Below are positions 1 through 8,713 of a DNA stretch of 64,000 bases, one piece after another (position 1 is the first letter of the stretch; every line of letters begins with the position of its first letter). Under the pieces are notes generated by a model. The model was not told the origin of the DNA. It was given only the letters and a program-made list of their open reading frames with translations, and searched no databases. The DNA comes from Siphonodentalium dalli (Eukaryota; Mollusca; Scaphopoda; Gadilida; Siphonodentaliidae), in assembly GCA_032622095.1 (NCBI GenBank), contig CP136068.1, positions 121,837,989 to 121,901,988 on the forward strand, written 5' to 3'. Made by a program: the position numbers and the translations under genes.

Positions 1-128
1 ACATTGATGGAAAGAGCTCTTAGAGCTCTTTCCATCAATGTATCACATTATTATAATCAATAAATTTGAAAAATGATTGAGGAAATATGGGTTGATACAA
101 AAATTGGACTTGGCACTGAAAGGGTTAA
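1..128. mobile_element. Family D palindromic TTAA MITE, cut by window start
   Basis: The window opens inside the centre of a near-perfect palindrome built around GAGCTCTTAGAGCTC. The visible arm ends CACTGAAAGGG followed by TTAA (125-128). Comparison with the complete copy at 7948-8162 shows that the missing left arm is the inverted complement. It has no coding capacity. TTAA flanks and a CCCTTT/AAAGGG end resemble piggyBac-type non-autonomous elements (inference). Confidence 0.8.
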
Positions 129-306
129 ATAACTCAAGTCACTTTTCCGAGCCCCTATGTATTGGGGAGAAGTGGACTGTTATCAGGAAGAAGCCATAAA
201 ACTTGAGATTAATTTACATTTCGACATCCGACTTCTTATGATTTGATAGGAGTTTTATTGGTCAATTCAAAATCATTTTACAATCGGCAAACAAAACTTT
301 AATCAT

Positions 307-567
307 TTAACCCTTCCATGATATGGAGCTTCCTGAAATTTTGCGAAAACCCTGGGTCAATGCATTCTCTTATATATGCGGGTCTCCGATAGGGCGCCTC
401 GCATATATAAGAGAATACACTGGCCTAACAAAGTTACCATGACCTTATAAGCCAGTGCATTCTCTTATAAATGCGAGGCTACATATGGGAGACTCCCATG
501 TATTAGAGAATGCATGGCACAGGATCTTTAATGCTGCACCAGCGCAGCTCCCGTCATGAATGGTTAA
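307..567 (+). mobile_element. Family B TTAA MITE with two hairpin cassettes
   Basis: This copy is flanked by TTAA at 307-310 and 564-567. The left end reads CCCTTCCATG..GGAGCTTCCTG and the right end CAGCGCAGCTCCCGTCATGA. The interior carries two stem-loops, each an inverted pair of the ATGCATTCTCTTATA type around GAGNCTCCC..GGGAGNCTC-like centres, separated by a TTACC..TGACCTTATAAG spacer. Family B is the most numerous TTAA group here, with copies near 11.4, 12.5, 20.5, 25.2, 55.7, 59.9 and 63.3 kb plus fragments. It is not protein-coding. Confidence 0.85.
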
Positions 568-702
568 ATCATATCAGTGTGCATTGTTCATGTCTGTTTG
601 AGAAAATGCATATTAATATTACAGAGAGATGTTATTTCTAATCACTTGATTATCACTAGGCTCTAGAGCCTGGTGATGGTACCATGCTCTTTGGGATAAT
701 AT

Positions 703-972
703 GACCCTACCAAGCCTTGAAATAGTGTGTCTGTCATTTGCAGAATGAGGTCCCCAGAATGTGAATTTAGTGATGCTACCCCACATAGCGGGCTAGCATC
801 ACCAAATTCACCCTCTGGGAACCTCATTCTGCTGAGGTATAAGCAGAATGAGGTCCCCAGAGGGTGAATTTGGTGATGCTAGCCCGCTATGTGGGGTAGC
901 ATCACTAAATTCACCCTCTGGGGACCTCATTCTGCAAATGACAGACACACTATTTCAAGCCTTGGACCCTAC
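703..972. mobile_element. Family E hAT-like MITE with 8-bp target duplication
   Basis: A 254-bp element (711-964) starts CAAGCCTTGAAATAGTGTG and ends with the inverse motif. It is flanked by a perfect 8-bp direct repeat GACCCTAC at 703-710 and 965-972. The interior is two back-to-back hairpins containing GCAGAATGAGGTCCCCAGAG. Eight-bp duplications and CA..TG ends fit the hAT superfamily; the superfamily call is inference. A copy of identical 254-bp length lies at 42980-43233 with its own duplication. Confidence 0.88.
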
Positions 973-2280
973 ATGACACATAGTGGAGTAATCATACAAT
1001 GCTGTGATTCAACATTACAATAAATCATAGGATGATAATTATGTGTAGTAGCTGCACGTACAACTACTCATAACGCTGAAGGTATCATTGTTGCAACATT
1101 TTGGTGTTGGGTACCCTGCTTTACAACAAGCTTGGGTACACAACTTGACCTTTGCTGTTTTCAGTACTCATTTCGTACAATAATCTTGCATTCCAGCGAT
1201 CACAGGACGCATGGATAGTCATCATTGTTATTCCTGCCTCAAATTTGCTTAAATTAATCGGCGACATATAAACGCTGAGAATAAATTGTAACATAATGCA
1301 GTGGCCCAGCGGGGACGACATGACAACTGCAATCTTGTCTGGACTCTAGTCCGCAAAGCCAAATGACGCAAATGACGTCATGAACCATGCCATGACGACT
1401 TCGCTCGTTTTCATTAAGCTGACCAATGAAATTGGTCTAAATGAAACTAATAGGCCTTGTAATGCATAAATCACATGGAAATTCTTCATAAGTTGTGAAG
1501 TAACTAATTTTATTTTCATCTCGTTGGTCCACTGTCGATTCCGCACTTCAACAATATCCACACAGTTGCTAACAGGAAGTCACGTGATAAAATTGAAATA
1601 ATCCATACCTGCTCTGAAAATTTTGCCTGTCAGACCATATAATTATAGGAAATAATCACATGACGTCATTCACATGTCCGTAACGTATAGACAACCAATG
1701 CGAGGCATGCGCCATGCGTATGGTTGCTAATAATCGCTGTGTTGGCTAGGATGGTAACCAGGCTAGTTGGAATAATAATCGCTAGATTAAAGGCACGGGC
1801 GGCATTCTTTGCAGAAATATTCATATTTGTTCAAATCGCCATCAACAGAAGGAATATTAAAAAATATATTGTTTTGTTCATATGCAAAACATGATCAGCA
1901 CGTAAATAGTATATTGTCATCAAGACGTACGATGGTGTACGTAAACAAGAGTTTTGCTTCTGTTTACATAACACAGCTCTGTTCTATTGGTTAATCACAC
2001 ACAAATGATATAAACGCTCTTTATTATTTCCATATCAGGAAAACAGAAACAAATAACACTCTTTATGTTTACCATATCCGGATCTAAACAAAAGCCAGGT
2101 TCTGTAACGTTTTTTGCTTTTGTTTACATAACAAAGGAAAAACATTTGACAATAACATACTGTTTATGCCATATTTCTGATTGGTATAAGACCAAAGTCT
2201 GTCTATATGTTACTATTCTTTCTGTTTATGGCAGTTTTTGACGGAGCTGAATATTTTACAGCATGCCCACCGCCAACGCC
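973..2280. other. No gene recognised; two CRE-type palindromes
   Basis: This 1.3-kb stretch lacks a convincing exon or a recognised repeat. Two perfect TGACGTCA palindromes (1373-1380 and 1661-1668) match the CREB/ATF consensus. Near 1743-1790 there is a single diverged unit related to the minisatellite at 2306-2432 (TAGGATGGTAACCAGG). Short open frames here show no family resemblance. Confidence 0.35.
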
Positions 2281-2305
2281 GCCCGTATCTTTAACACTGG
2301 TCTGG

Positions 2306-2432
2306 TTAGGATGGTACCCAGCCTTGTTAGGATGGTACCCAGGTTGGTTAGGATGGTACCCAGGCTGTTTAGGACAATACTCACTGGATTATTACTATGT
2401 AGACTAGGATGGTACCCAGGCTGGTTAGGATA
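2306..2432 (+). repeat. 21-bp minisatellite, TTAGGATGGTACCCAGGCTG unit
   Basis: Units begin at 2306, 2327, 2348 and 2369, then 2404 and 2425, all spaced 21 bp except for one diverged interruption around 2375-2403. The period is a multiple of three, so the + strand reads as a repeated LGWYPG-type peptide, which I treat as a by-product of the repeat and not as a protein. Confidence 0.8.
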
Positions 2433-2743
2433 ATCGCTTGACTCCAGAGGTTCGGTCCCCAAAAAATTGAGTGCATTCTCTCACACAGGGAAATTCTCCA
2501 GAGAATCAATGCTAGAAACCATTGTATTGGATATTATAAACCTTTCTGACAATCGTCGCTCCGTGGTTCTATATCAAAGGGAGATGTTTACTGGAAATGT
2601 TAATTGATACACCTATATGCTACCAGTAATATGTTAGAGGCACCTATGTTTAATGACTAATAGGCAAGATATACCATTATACTAATATGTTAGAGGTATA
2701 GTGAGACGATAGAGATAACAAGTTTGGGGTATAGCTCAGTCAA

Positions 2744-3318
2744 TTAATCCTCTCTATACTAAATTACTCATTGATGAGTAGTTATCCCATAGGAAGATAA
2801 TAAGTTCAACAATATGTCTGATCATATGTCCTTAACCCTTTACCCAACAGAACGGCCCTGTGCCAATGCATTTTCTTATATATATTCGAGTCGACCATAG
2901 GTCGCCTCGCATATATAAGAGAATGCATTGGCTTAACACATTAAAAATTATAAAATTGTTAAAGAATGTAAGAAAAAATGGTAAAAAGTGTTAAAAAAAG
3001 ATTTTTTTTAGGCCAATGCATTCTCTTATATATGCGAGGCGACCTATGGTCGACTCGCATATATAAGAGAATGCATTGGCACAGGGCATAACTGTAACTA
3101 TCACAATGTGGTCAAGGAGCCGGTTCCAATGATATCCATATTTGTATGGTTCTATTGAAACAGACCGAAGATATTTCAGGCTGTTGAAGCTTTATTTGGC
3201 CGGTTTTGGCCGGTTTGTTGGGTAAAGGGTTAACATCCCTGAAGAAGAATAAGACCATTCCAATGTATAATATTATTATGACTGAGTGGGAGAATCCATT
3301 TGGTATAGAAATGGTTAC
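2744..3318 (+). mobile_element. Family G TTAA MITE interrupted by a family A insertion
   Basis: The left part (2744 onward, TTAATCCTCTCTATACTAAA then CTCATTGATGAGTAGTT) and the right part (about 3234-3318, AGACCATTCCAATGTATA to GGTATAGAAATGGTTAC) match the two halves of the intact G copy at 57378-57644. The A element at 2832-3233 lies between them. G is therefore the older insertion. No coding potential. Confidence 0.78.
2832..3233 (+). mobile_element. Family A TTAA MITE (about 394 bp), nested in G
   Basis: TTAA occurs at 2832-2835 and 3230-3233. The left end is CCCTTTACCCAACAGAACGG and the right end CCGGTTTGTTGGGTAAAGGG, an imperfect inverted pair. Inside are two 66-bp hairpin cassettes (about 2865-2932 and 3013-3079) joined by an A-rich spacer, followed by a unique right-hand segment with GTGGTCAAGGAGCCGGTTCC and GACCGAAGATATTTC. 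Five full copies occur in the window in both orientations. Confidence 0.88.
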
Positions 3319-3914
3319 AAGGAGCTGATTAATGAAAACATTCACTTAAGCACCTAGACCCAGTCCTTCCCAGGAGGAAAACAACGAGAGCACTTATTTG
3401 CTCCCGCAATTCATAAGACGGATGTAATTGCACCCTGTAATATAATCATAAGTTGGGTGTTTCTCAATCAAAATGTCATAACGGGACATACACCCACATG
3501 TCTGTCTACATGTAGTCACACTTTCACATGCCCATAATTGAATTGAAACAGAAAATAAACATTCAAATAGTTCAATACTGAATCAACGATGACAGTCATC
3601 ATAATCATTTTGACAAGAGGGACGAGTGCACATTTTAGCACCCGTAAATTGAAAATTTCGAGTGTGTACGGGTGCGAGAGCAATCGCTCCCGTCTCCTGG
3701 GAAGGACTGTAGACCAAGTCCTCTCAGTCCACAACAGCTTGGGAGATCGATTGGGTTGATGCTGTTTTTGACCAGATCCCATCCCGTTACTCTACTATAA
3801 CAGACTTTATGCCCAGAATCATGGACAGGAGTTATCTTACTTGTATGTCTTCGGCTTTGGGTATATGAACATAGAGGGCAGCCTTTCCCAAGCATGCTGA
3901 TATAAATATCAATA
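3319..3914. other. No feature recognised
   Basis: Unique-looking sequence between the G element and the E complex. Short frames on the minus strand lack family resemblance, codon bias or splice context that I can recognise. Confidence 0.3.
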
Positions 3915-5050
3915 GCACAGTGGGCTAGCATCACCAAATTCACCATCTGGGTAACCTCATTCTGCTTAGGCCTCATCTTCTATGGTCTCAAATTAACATT
4001 GTTTTTAGTTACTTTTTTATATCCCGTAATTTGCAGAAGATAAAATGCATAATCGAGGTGACTAATGATTGAACATCATCAACTTCAACTTTAGTCTGAT
4101 CCATGGTCTCCCATAGCAGTTGAGGCCAAAGCACAATGAGGTCCCCAGAGGATGAATTTAGTTATGCTATCCCACACATTGGGCTAGCATCACCAAATTC
4201 ACCCTCTGGGGACCTCATTCTGCTTCGGCCTCAATTGCTATGGGAGACCAAGGATCAGATCGAAGTTCCCCAGTTGAAGTTGGTGATGTTCACCCATTAG
4301 TAACCCTGATTATGCATTTTTATCTTCTGCAAATTAGGGGATATAGAAACTGAACAGAAGGGAAAAAGTTACTAAAATCAATGTTAATTTGAGCCTATAG
4401 ATACTTCCCAGAAGGTGAGGCCTAAGCAGAATGAGGTCCGGAGAGGATGAACTTGGTGATGCTAGCCCGCTGTGTGATATAGTGTTACTAAATTCACCCT
4501 CTGGGGACCTCATTCTGCAAATGACAGACACACCATTTCAAGGCTTGTACCATAAGTTTCATTCGAGAAAATTGTCCTTCTAAATATTGTCTCCCCTTGT
4601 CATCCCAAGAAGAAGAAAACGCAGAAATTATGTCAAGATATCTCTATTGACGGTCATGTTTACTCAAGAAACAGTGCAACTAGTAATGACACAGTAGTGA
4701 AAAATGCCTCCTTCACAGCAGGCTAGCATAACCAAATGCACCCTCTGAGGACCTCAATCTGCTTAGGCTTCACCTTCTGGGAAGTATCAATAGTCTCAAA
4801 TGAACATTGTTTAAGTTATTTTTTCCCTTCTGGGAAGTTTCTATATCCCCTAATTTGCAGAAGATAAAATGCATAATCGAGGTGAACATCACCAACTTCA
4901 ACTGGGGAACTTCAATCTGATACAATGTCTCCCATAGCAGTTGAGGCCTAAGCAGCTAAGAACAAGGTTTCCAGATGGTGAATTTGGTGATGGCAGCCCG
5001 CTGTCATTAAATTCATTCTGCAAGTGACAGACACAGCATTTCGAGGTTTG
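3915..5050. mobile_element. Compound block of family E long-form copies
   Basis: At least three E copies lie head to tail: GGGCTAGCATCACC/CCTCATTCTGC hairpins near 3920-3975, 4135-4230, 4430-4548 and 4715-5050. They are linked by the long-form interior (CTATATCCCCTAATTTGCAG, GAAGATAAAATGCATAATCG, GGTCTCCCATAGCAGTTGAG). The end at about 4530-4548 reads GACAGACACACCATTTCAAGGCTTG in outline. The last copy is degraded. Recombination between copies probably produced the block. Confidence 0.75.
4550..4715 (+). repeat. Direct duplication, copy 1 (partner 5049-5214)
   Basis: About 165 bp running from AAGTTTCATTCGAGAAAA to AAATGCCTCCTTCA recurs almost base for base at 5049-5214. Each copy follows the right end of an E element, so the unit E plus flank was duplicated locally, about 499 bp apart. 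This segment is not a known mobile element. Confidence 0.85.
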
Positions 5051-5214
5051 TAAGTTACATTCGCGAAAAGTGTCCTTCTAAATATTGTCTCCACTTGTCA
5101 TCCCTAGAAGCAGAAAATGCAGAAATTATGTCAAGATATCTCTATTGACGGTCATGTTTACTCAAGAAACAGTGCAACTAGTAATGACACAGTAGTGAAA
5201 AATGCCTCCTTCAA
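5049..5214 (+). repeat. Direct duplication, copy 2 (partner 4550-4715)
   Basis: Near-identical to 4550-4715, with a few substitutions in the first 60 bases and no visible differences in the remainder (GTCAAGATATCTCTATTGAC through the end). Sequence after 5214 is unique, so this is probably the original flank. Confidence 0.85.
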
Positions 5215-5494
5215 TTATCAAGATAAACTTTGTTCACAAAAGACTCATCCAGTAGCCCACTGAGTTTAAATCCCTCATTGGGTATGGTTTGTAATTAGAC
5301 TGTCACCACCTGGTCCTAACATATTCATAGTACAATAAACTTCAGTCCTCTGTTATCCATTCAGCACAGGCAACAAACATGATCGTATAGTTTTTCTTTA
5401 CACAATGTGATGAAAGGCGGCTTTATAGCTGATCATACCAGAAGTGTTCTTGGTGGAGGAGAAAGAAGTGTTTTTTGTATAACATATGTTAAGA

Positions 5495-5664
5495 TAGCCG
5501 GATAGCCCCTGTGCATTCTGAATCACCGATATTAAAATATTCTTAACACTTTGTCAACAAGACTGTCCAGAAATGTGACCAGATGATTTTAGAATCTCTC
5601 TTCCTGATAACTGTTAAGATCTATACTGGTCAGCATGATGTACAGCAATAACATTTCCTGGAAC
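5495..5664 (+). repeat. Flanking duplication, left copy (partner 6773-7075)
   Basis: The sequence GATAGCCGGATAGCCCCTGT..CAGAAATGTGACC recurs at 6773-6860, and its continuation (TTTTAGAATCTCTCTTCCTG..GTACAGCAATAACATTT) recurs at 6970-7070. The two copies bracket the split B element. In the right copy an extra 110 bp (about 6863-6969) separates the two matching parts. Confidence 0.75.
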
Positions 5665-6768
5665 CAATGACTGGAGCTTCCTGATAAATCCTGTGCCAAT
5701 GCATTCTCTTGTATATGCAAGTTTCCCATAGGGGGCCTCTCATATATAAGAGAATACATTGGCCTAACAATATTGACCTTGACCTTGTAAGCCAGTGCAT
5801 TCTATTTAGACCCCGAAGCCACGACAAATAGTTTTCACGGCTGGCTCAACCGATTTCGTGGCTGGTTAGCTAGCTAAGCCGGCTCAGTCACGACGTTCGT
5901 GGCTGACAAAATATGGTGGCTCAGCCGTCTGAGATGTTATCATTCAGCGTATTTTCGTTTCCGAAATGTTCCTAAACCCTGGTTATAGGCGCCGTTTTTT
6001 TAGCGTTTGTGGTGAACCCGTAGAATTCCAGACTACACGTAATCTTTTGATGTTGGGCTTTTCCATTATGGCAAAAATTTACGAAGGACTGGCATGGATA
6101 TACTATGTAGTTTCCCATCTAATCGGTATAAGTAGTTACACTGGGACTTCTGTCGACTTCAGACTGCTATCATCACTGCCATCTTGCGATATATGCATGC
6201 ATCATTGAATGATGAACCCGATAGTAATGATATATAATATTTCAAACTATTTTCTATTCTTATGTGTATATATTGACAAATGCCAGCGATGTCTGAGACT
6301 GGGTGTTGTCGATATAAACAATTTATATTTTAACCCTTTCAATACCGAATGGATGCGCCCATTCAGTTATGTGAAAGCATGCATTGTGATAGTCTATTCC
6401 ACATTAAGGGGTCCTGATAATATAACAACCATGCCGTGTCCATGCGAGTATGCCAATATTAGGCAAATATATAATGCGGTTTAGTTCTTTGCGATTCCCA
6501 GTACAGTTGTGCTTGACATATAAGCCCATGCACACAGCTCAGCCATTTTACAATTCCGGCGGCGGAGATTTTTAAATGTGGCTGGCGTTAGAGATAATAT
6601 GGCTGACGGCGGCTTGTGGCCAATATGGCTGGCAGTGGTGGCGTGCGATGGCGGCTTCGGGTTCTAATTCTATTATATATGCAATGGGAGAATCACATAT
6701 AAAAGAGAATGCACTGGCAAAGGACCTTTAATACTGCACCAGAGCAGCTCCAATCATTAAAGGGTTAA
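5665..6768 (+). mobile_element. Family B TTAA MITE split by a hAT-like element
   Basis: The left half (5665-5806, from CAATGACTGGAGCTTCCTG) and the right half (6667-6768, ending CTCCAATCATTAAAGGGTTAA) together make one B copy. The 860-bp element at 5807-6666 lies inside the second hairpin cassette. The left TTAACCC end is lost or mutated; the right TTAA is at 6765-6768. Confidence 0.82.
5807..6666. mobile_element. hAT-like non-autonomous element, 860 bp, with 8-bp TSD
   Basis: The terminal inverted repeats are TAGACCCCGAAGCC (5807-5820) and GGCTTCGGGTTCTA (6653-6666), matching 13 of 14. Both sides are flanked by the direct repeat ATTCTATT (5799-5806 and 6667-6674), an 8-bp target duplication as made by hAT transposases. 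GC-richer subterminal zones contain repeated GGCTGG/GTGGCT motifs. Two short open frames (5966-6208, 6209-6484) do not resemble a transposase, so the element looks non-autonomous. A diverged family G-like stretch (TTTAACCCTTTCAATACCGAATGG in outline, about 6330-6415) lies inside, so an older TTAA element may be buried in it. Confidence 0.85.
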
Positions 6769-6772
6769 GATA

Positions 6773-7075
6773 GCCGGATAGCCCCTGTGCATTCTGAATC
6801 ACCAATATTAAAATATTCTTAACACTTTGCCAACCATACTGTCCAGAAATGTGACCAGGAGATTTTACATTTCCCTCTTCACAATATAAATGACTGGGGA
6901 ACAGACAATATGTTTGTTTGAATGACTAAACACCAACACATCAAAACAGATACATGTATGTGCATAACCAAACTGTCCAGAAATGTGACCATGAGATTTT
7001 AGAATCCCTCTTCCTGATTGTTAGATCTTTTCTGGTCTGCACTGTGTACAGCAATAACATTTACTGGCACCAATT
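6773..7075 (+). repeat. Flanking duplication, right copy (partner 5495-5664)
   Basis: Carries the two segments found at 5495-5664, here separated by about 110 bp with AATGACTAAACACCAACACA. The motif CTGTCCAGAAATGTGACCA occurs twice in this copy (near 6840 and 6970), so an internal duplication or loss has also occurred. Confidence 0.72.
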
Positions 7076-7104
7076 TACTAATTAATACAGAGAATCTAAA
7101 TAAA

Positions 7105-7516
7105 AATCCATAAAAATAGAATACTGTGAAGCATCAAAAGCTATAGAAAGCATGCAAAGAAGAGCCACAAAGTTGGTGAAGAATATACAAAATAAACCTT
7201 ACGAAGAGAGACTACGACATCTTGGTATACCTATTTTGGAATATAGAAAAGTGAAAAGACATGACCCAACTTTACAAAATACAAAACAATGTATGGCTGA
7301 CAACAACAATGGAAAAACCCAAAGATGGCAGAACCAGAGGACACCCAAGCAAAATATATAAGAAGCGTTATAACACCAACCCTGCCAAGAACTTGGTTGC
7401 CAGGAGAACCACGACATGGAATAATCTGACAGATCTATGTGGGAAAGCTAACTCCCTTGACCAATTTAATCATATCTCAACAATAGCTGGAGAGGAAAAC
7501 AGAATAAATTATATAC
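7105..7516 (+). pseudogene. Non-LTR retrotransposon tail (post-RT domain), frameshifted
   Basis: Conceptual reading from about 7105 gives IEYCEASKAIESMQRRATK, then YEERLRHLGIPILEYRK. These match the region just after the reverse transcriptase core of CR1/Jockey-like LINEs, where the family usually reads LEYC..VWxPY..IEAIExVQRRATK and ERLxxLxLPTLEYRR. The VWxPY segment is missing, which implies an internal deletion. A frameshift near 7260 moves the frame to MTQLYKIQNN, then the tail RTRGHPSKIYKKRYNTN and WNNLTDLCGKANSLDQFN. No catalytic RT core or endonuclease is present. It is abutted at about 7518 by a family H MITE. This is a dead fragment and not a host gene. The family call rests on recalled motifs. 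Confidence 0.72.
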
Positions 7517-7517
7517 C

Positions 7518-7947
7518 AATGGCACTCAATCCAATTCGATGGTCCCCATATAATCAGATTCCAACAACAACATTTTTAGAAATGCTGCTTCAGTTATCAG
7601 AATTGATTAGTTGCCCAAAAATAATACTAACCACTGTCAACTATAGTATTAAATTGCACGAATTTTTTTATTTATCAACATGTTGTTCGACGAAATTTGG
7701 CCTTATTATCAACACGAAGCCTCTTGATTTTAGAGTTATCCATCTTCATCCGCAATTTGGTCTGAGACCGTCGGCTCATCAACTTTTTACTGGGCCACTA
7801 ATCATTTTTCGATGGTCAAAAATAATAGATTAAAAAAATTGACATCTAATAACTCTGAGCTTTGATAGGTGGGTTCCTCGACTCGAATCAAATATTTTTT
7901 ACCCCCCGAATTAAAATAAATAGTAATTGAGGGGGAGCTTAATTGGA
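7518..7947 (-). mobile_element. Family H MITE copy (reverse orientation, degraded ends)
   Basis: Reads as the inverse of the copy at 32272-32737: GGCACTCAATCC at the start, AACAACAACATTT, ATTTTAGAGTTATCCATCTT and a right end GGTGGGTTCCTCGACTCGAA. The outer TTAA is lost on the left and the right end is abutted by the D element at 7948. Confidence 0.75.
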
Positions 7948-8162
7948 TTAACCTTTTCAGTGCCAAGACCGATTTTTGTATCAACCCATATTTCCTTGAT
8001 CATTTTTCAAATTTATTGATTATAATAATGTGATACATTGATGGAAAGAGCTCTTAGAGCTCTTTCCATCAATGTATCACATTATTATAATCAATAAATT
8101 TGAAAAATGATCAAGGAAATATGGGTTGATACAAAAATCGGACTTGGCACTGAAAGGGTTAA
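7948..8162. mobile_element. Family D palindromic TTAA MITE, complete copy
   Basis: TTAA at 7948-7951 and 8159-8162. The 207-bp interior is close to a perfect inverted repeat: CCTTTTCAGTGCCAAGACCG on the left, CGGACTTGGCACTGAAAGGG on the right, meeting at GAGCTCTTAGAGCTC near 8048-8062. A transcript through it would fold into a single long hairpin. No open frame of note. Confidence 0.88.
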
Positions 8163-8460
8163 TTATCTTTAATTTCTACAATTGAGCAACAAAAAGTGAG
8201 CTCAAAAAGACAAGTAGCCAATAAAAGCGAAAGCTTAACACAGACTGAAGACCAAAGGTAAATGAAAGGTAAATCAAAAGTAATATTTAGTGTATGGTAA
8301 TCCTATATCATGGTATATGACTGAAGATTTTTTAACACCACATGTTACTGGTAGGAATCGTGATAAAAGTGTACATTTTATAATCAAACACTAACAAAAC
8401 CAAGTTGTATTTATATTAGGATGTAAATCGTTTTAAGTGGTGAAACCTAGCCTCAAAATA
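8163..8460. other. No feature recognised
   Basis: About 300 bp of AT-rich sequence between the D and E elements. I see no exon, repeat family member or structured RNA. Confidence 0.3.
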
Positions 8461-8713
8461 TGGTGCTGGACATTTGCAGAATGAGGTCCCCAGAGGGTAA
8501 GTTTAGTGATGCTATCCCACACAGTGGGCTAGCATCACCGAATTCATCCTCAGGGGACCTCCTTCTGCTTAGAACTCATCTGATATGAGAGAACTAGACA
8601 CAGATTTTAGTTCCCAGATGTTGAAGATGGTGATGTGCACCCATTGGGCACCTCAATTGTGCATTGTGTCATCTGCCTATTTGGGGATATAGAGAAACTA
8701 AACTAAAAAAGAA
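8461..8713 (+). mobile_element. Family E copy, right-truncated
   Basis: Begins near GGACATTTGCAGAATGAGGT and carries one hairpin plus the long-form interior (GATGTGCACCCATTGGGCAC, GCATTGTGTCATCTGCC). It stops at AAACTAAAAAAGAACGAGAGG, where the K element begins. The right half is absent. Confidence 0.75.

Noticed and set aside
2207-2462. LGWYPG repeat peptide and its minus-strand counterpart
   Set aside because: Translation of a 21-bp minisatellite.
7261-7833. Single 190-residue protein
   Set aside because: The frame joins the frameshifted LINE tail to an unrelated family H MITE.
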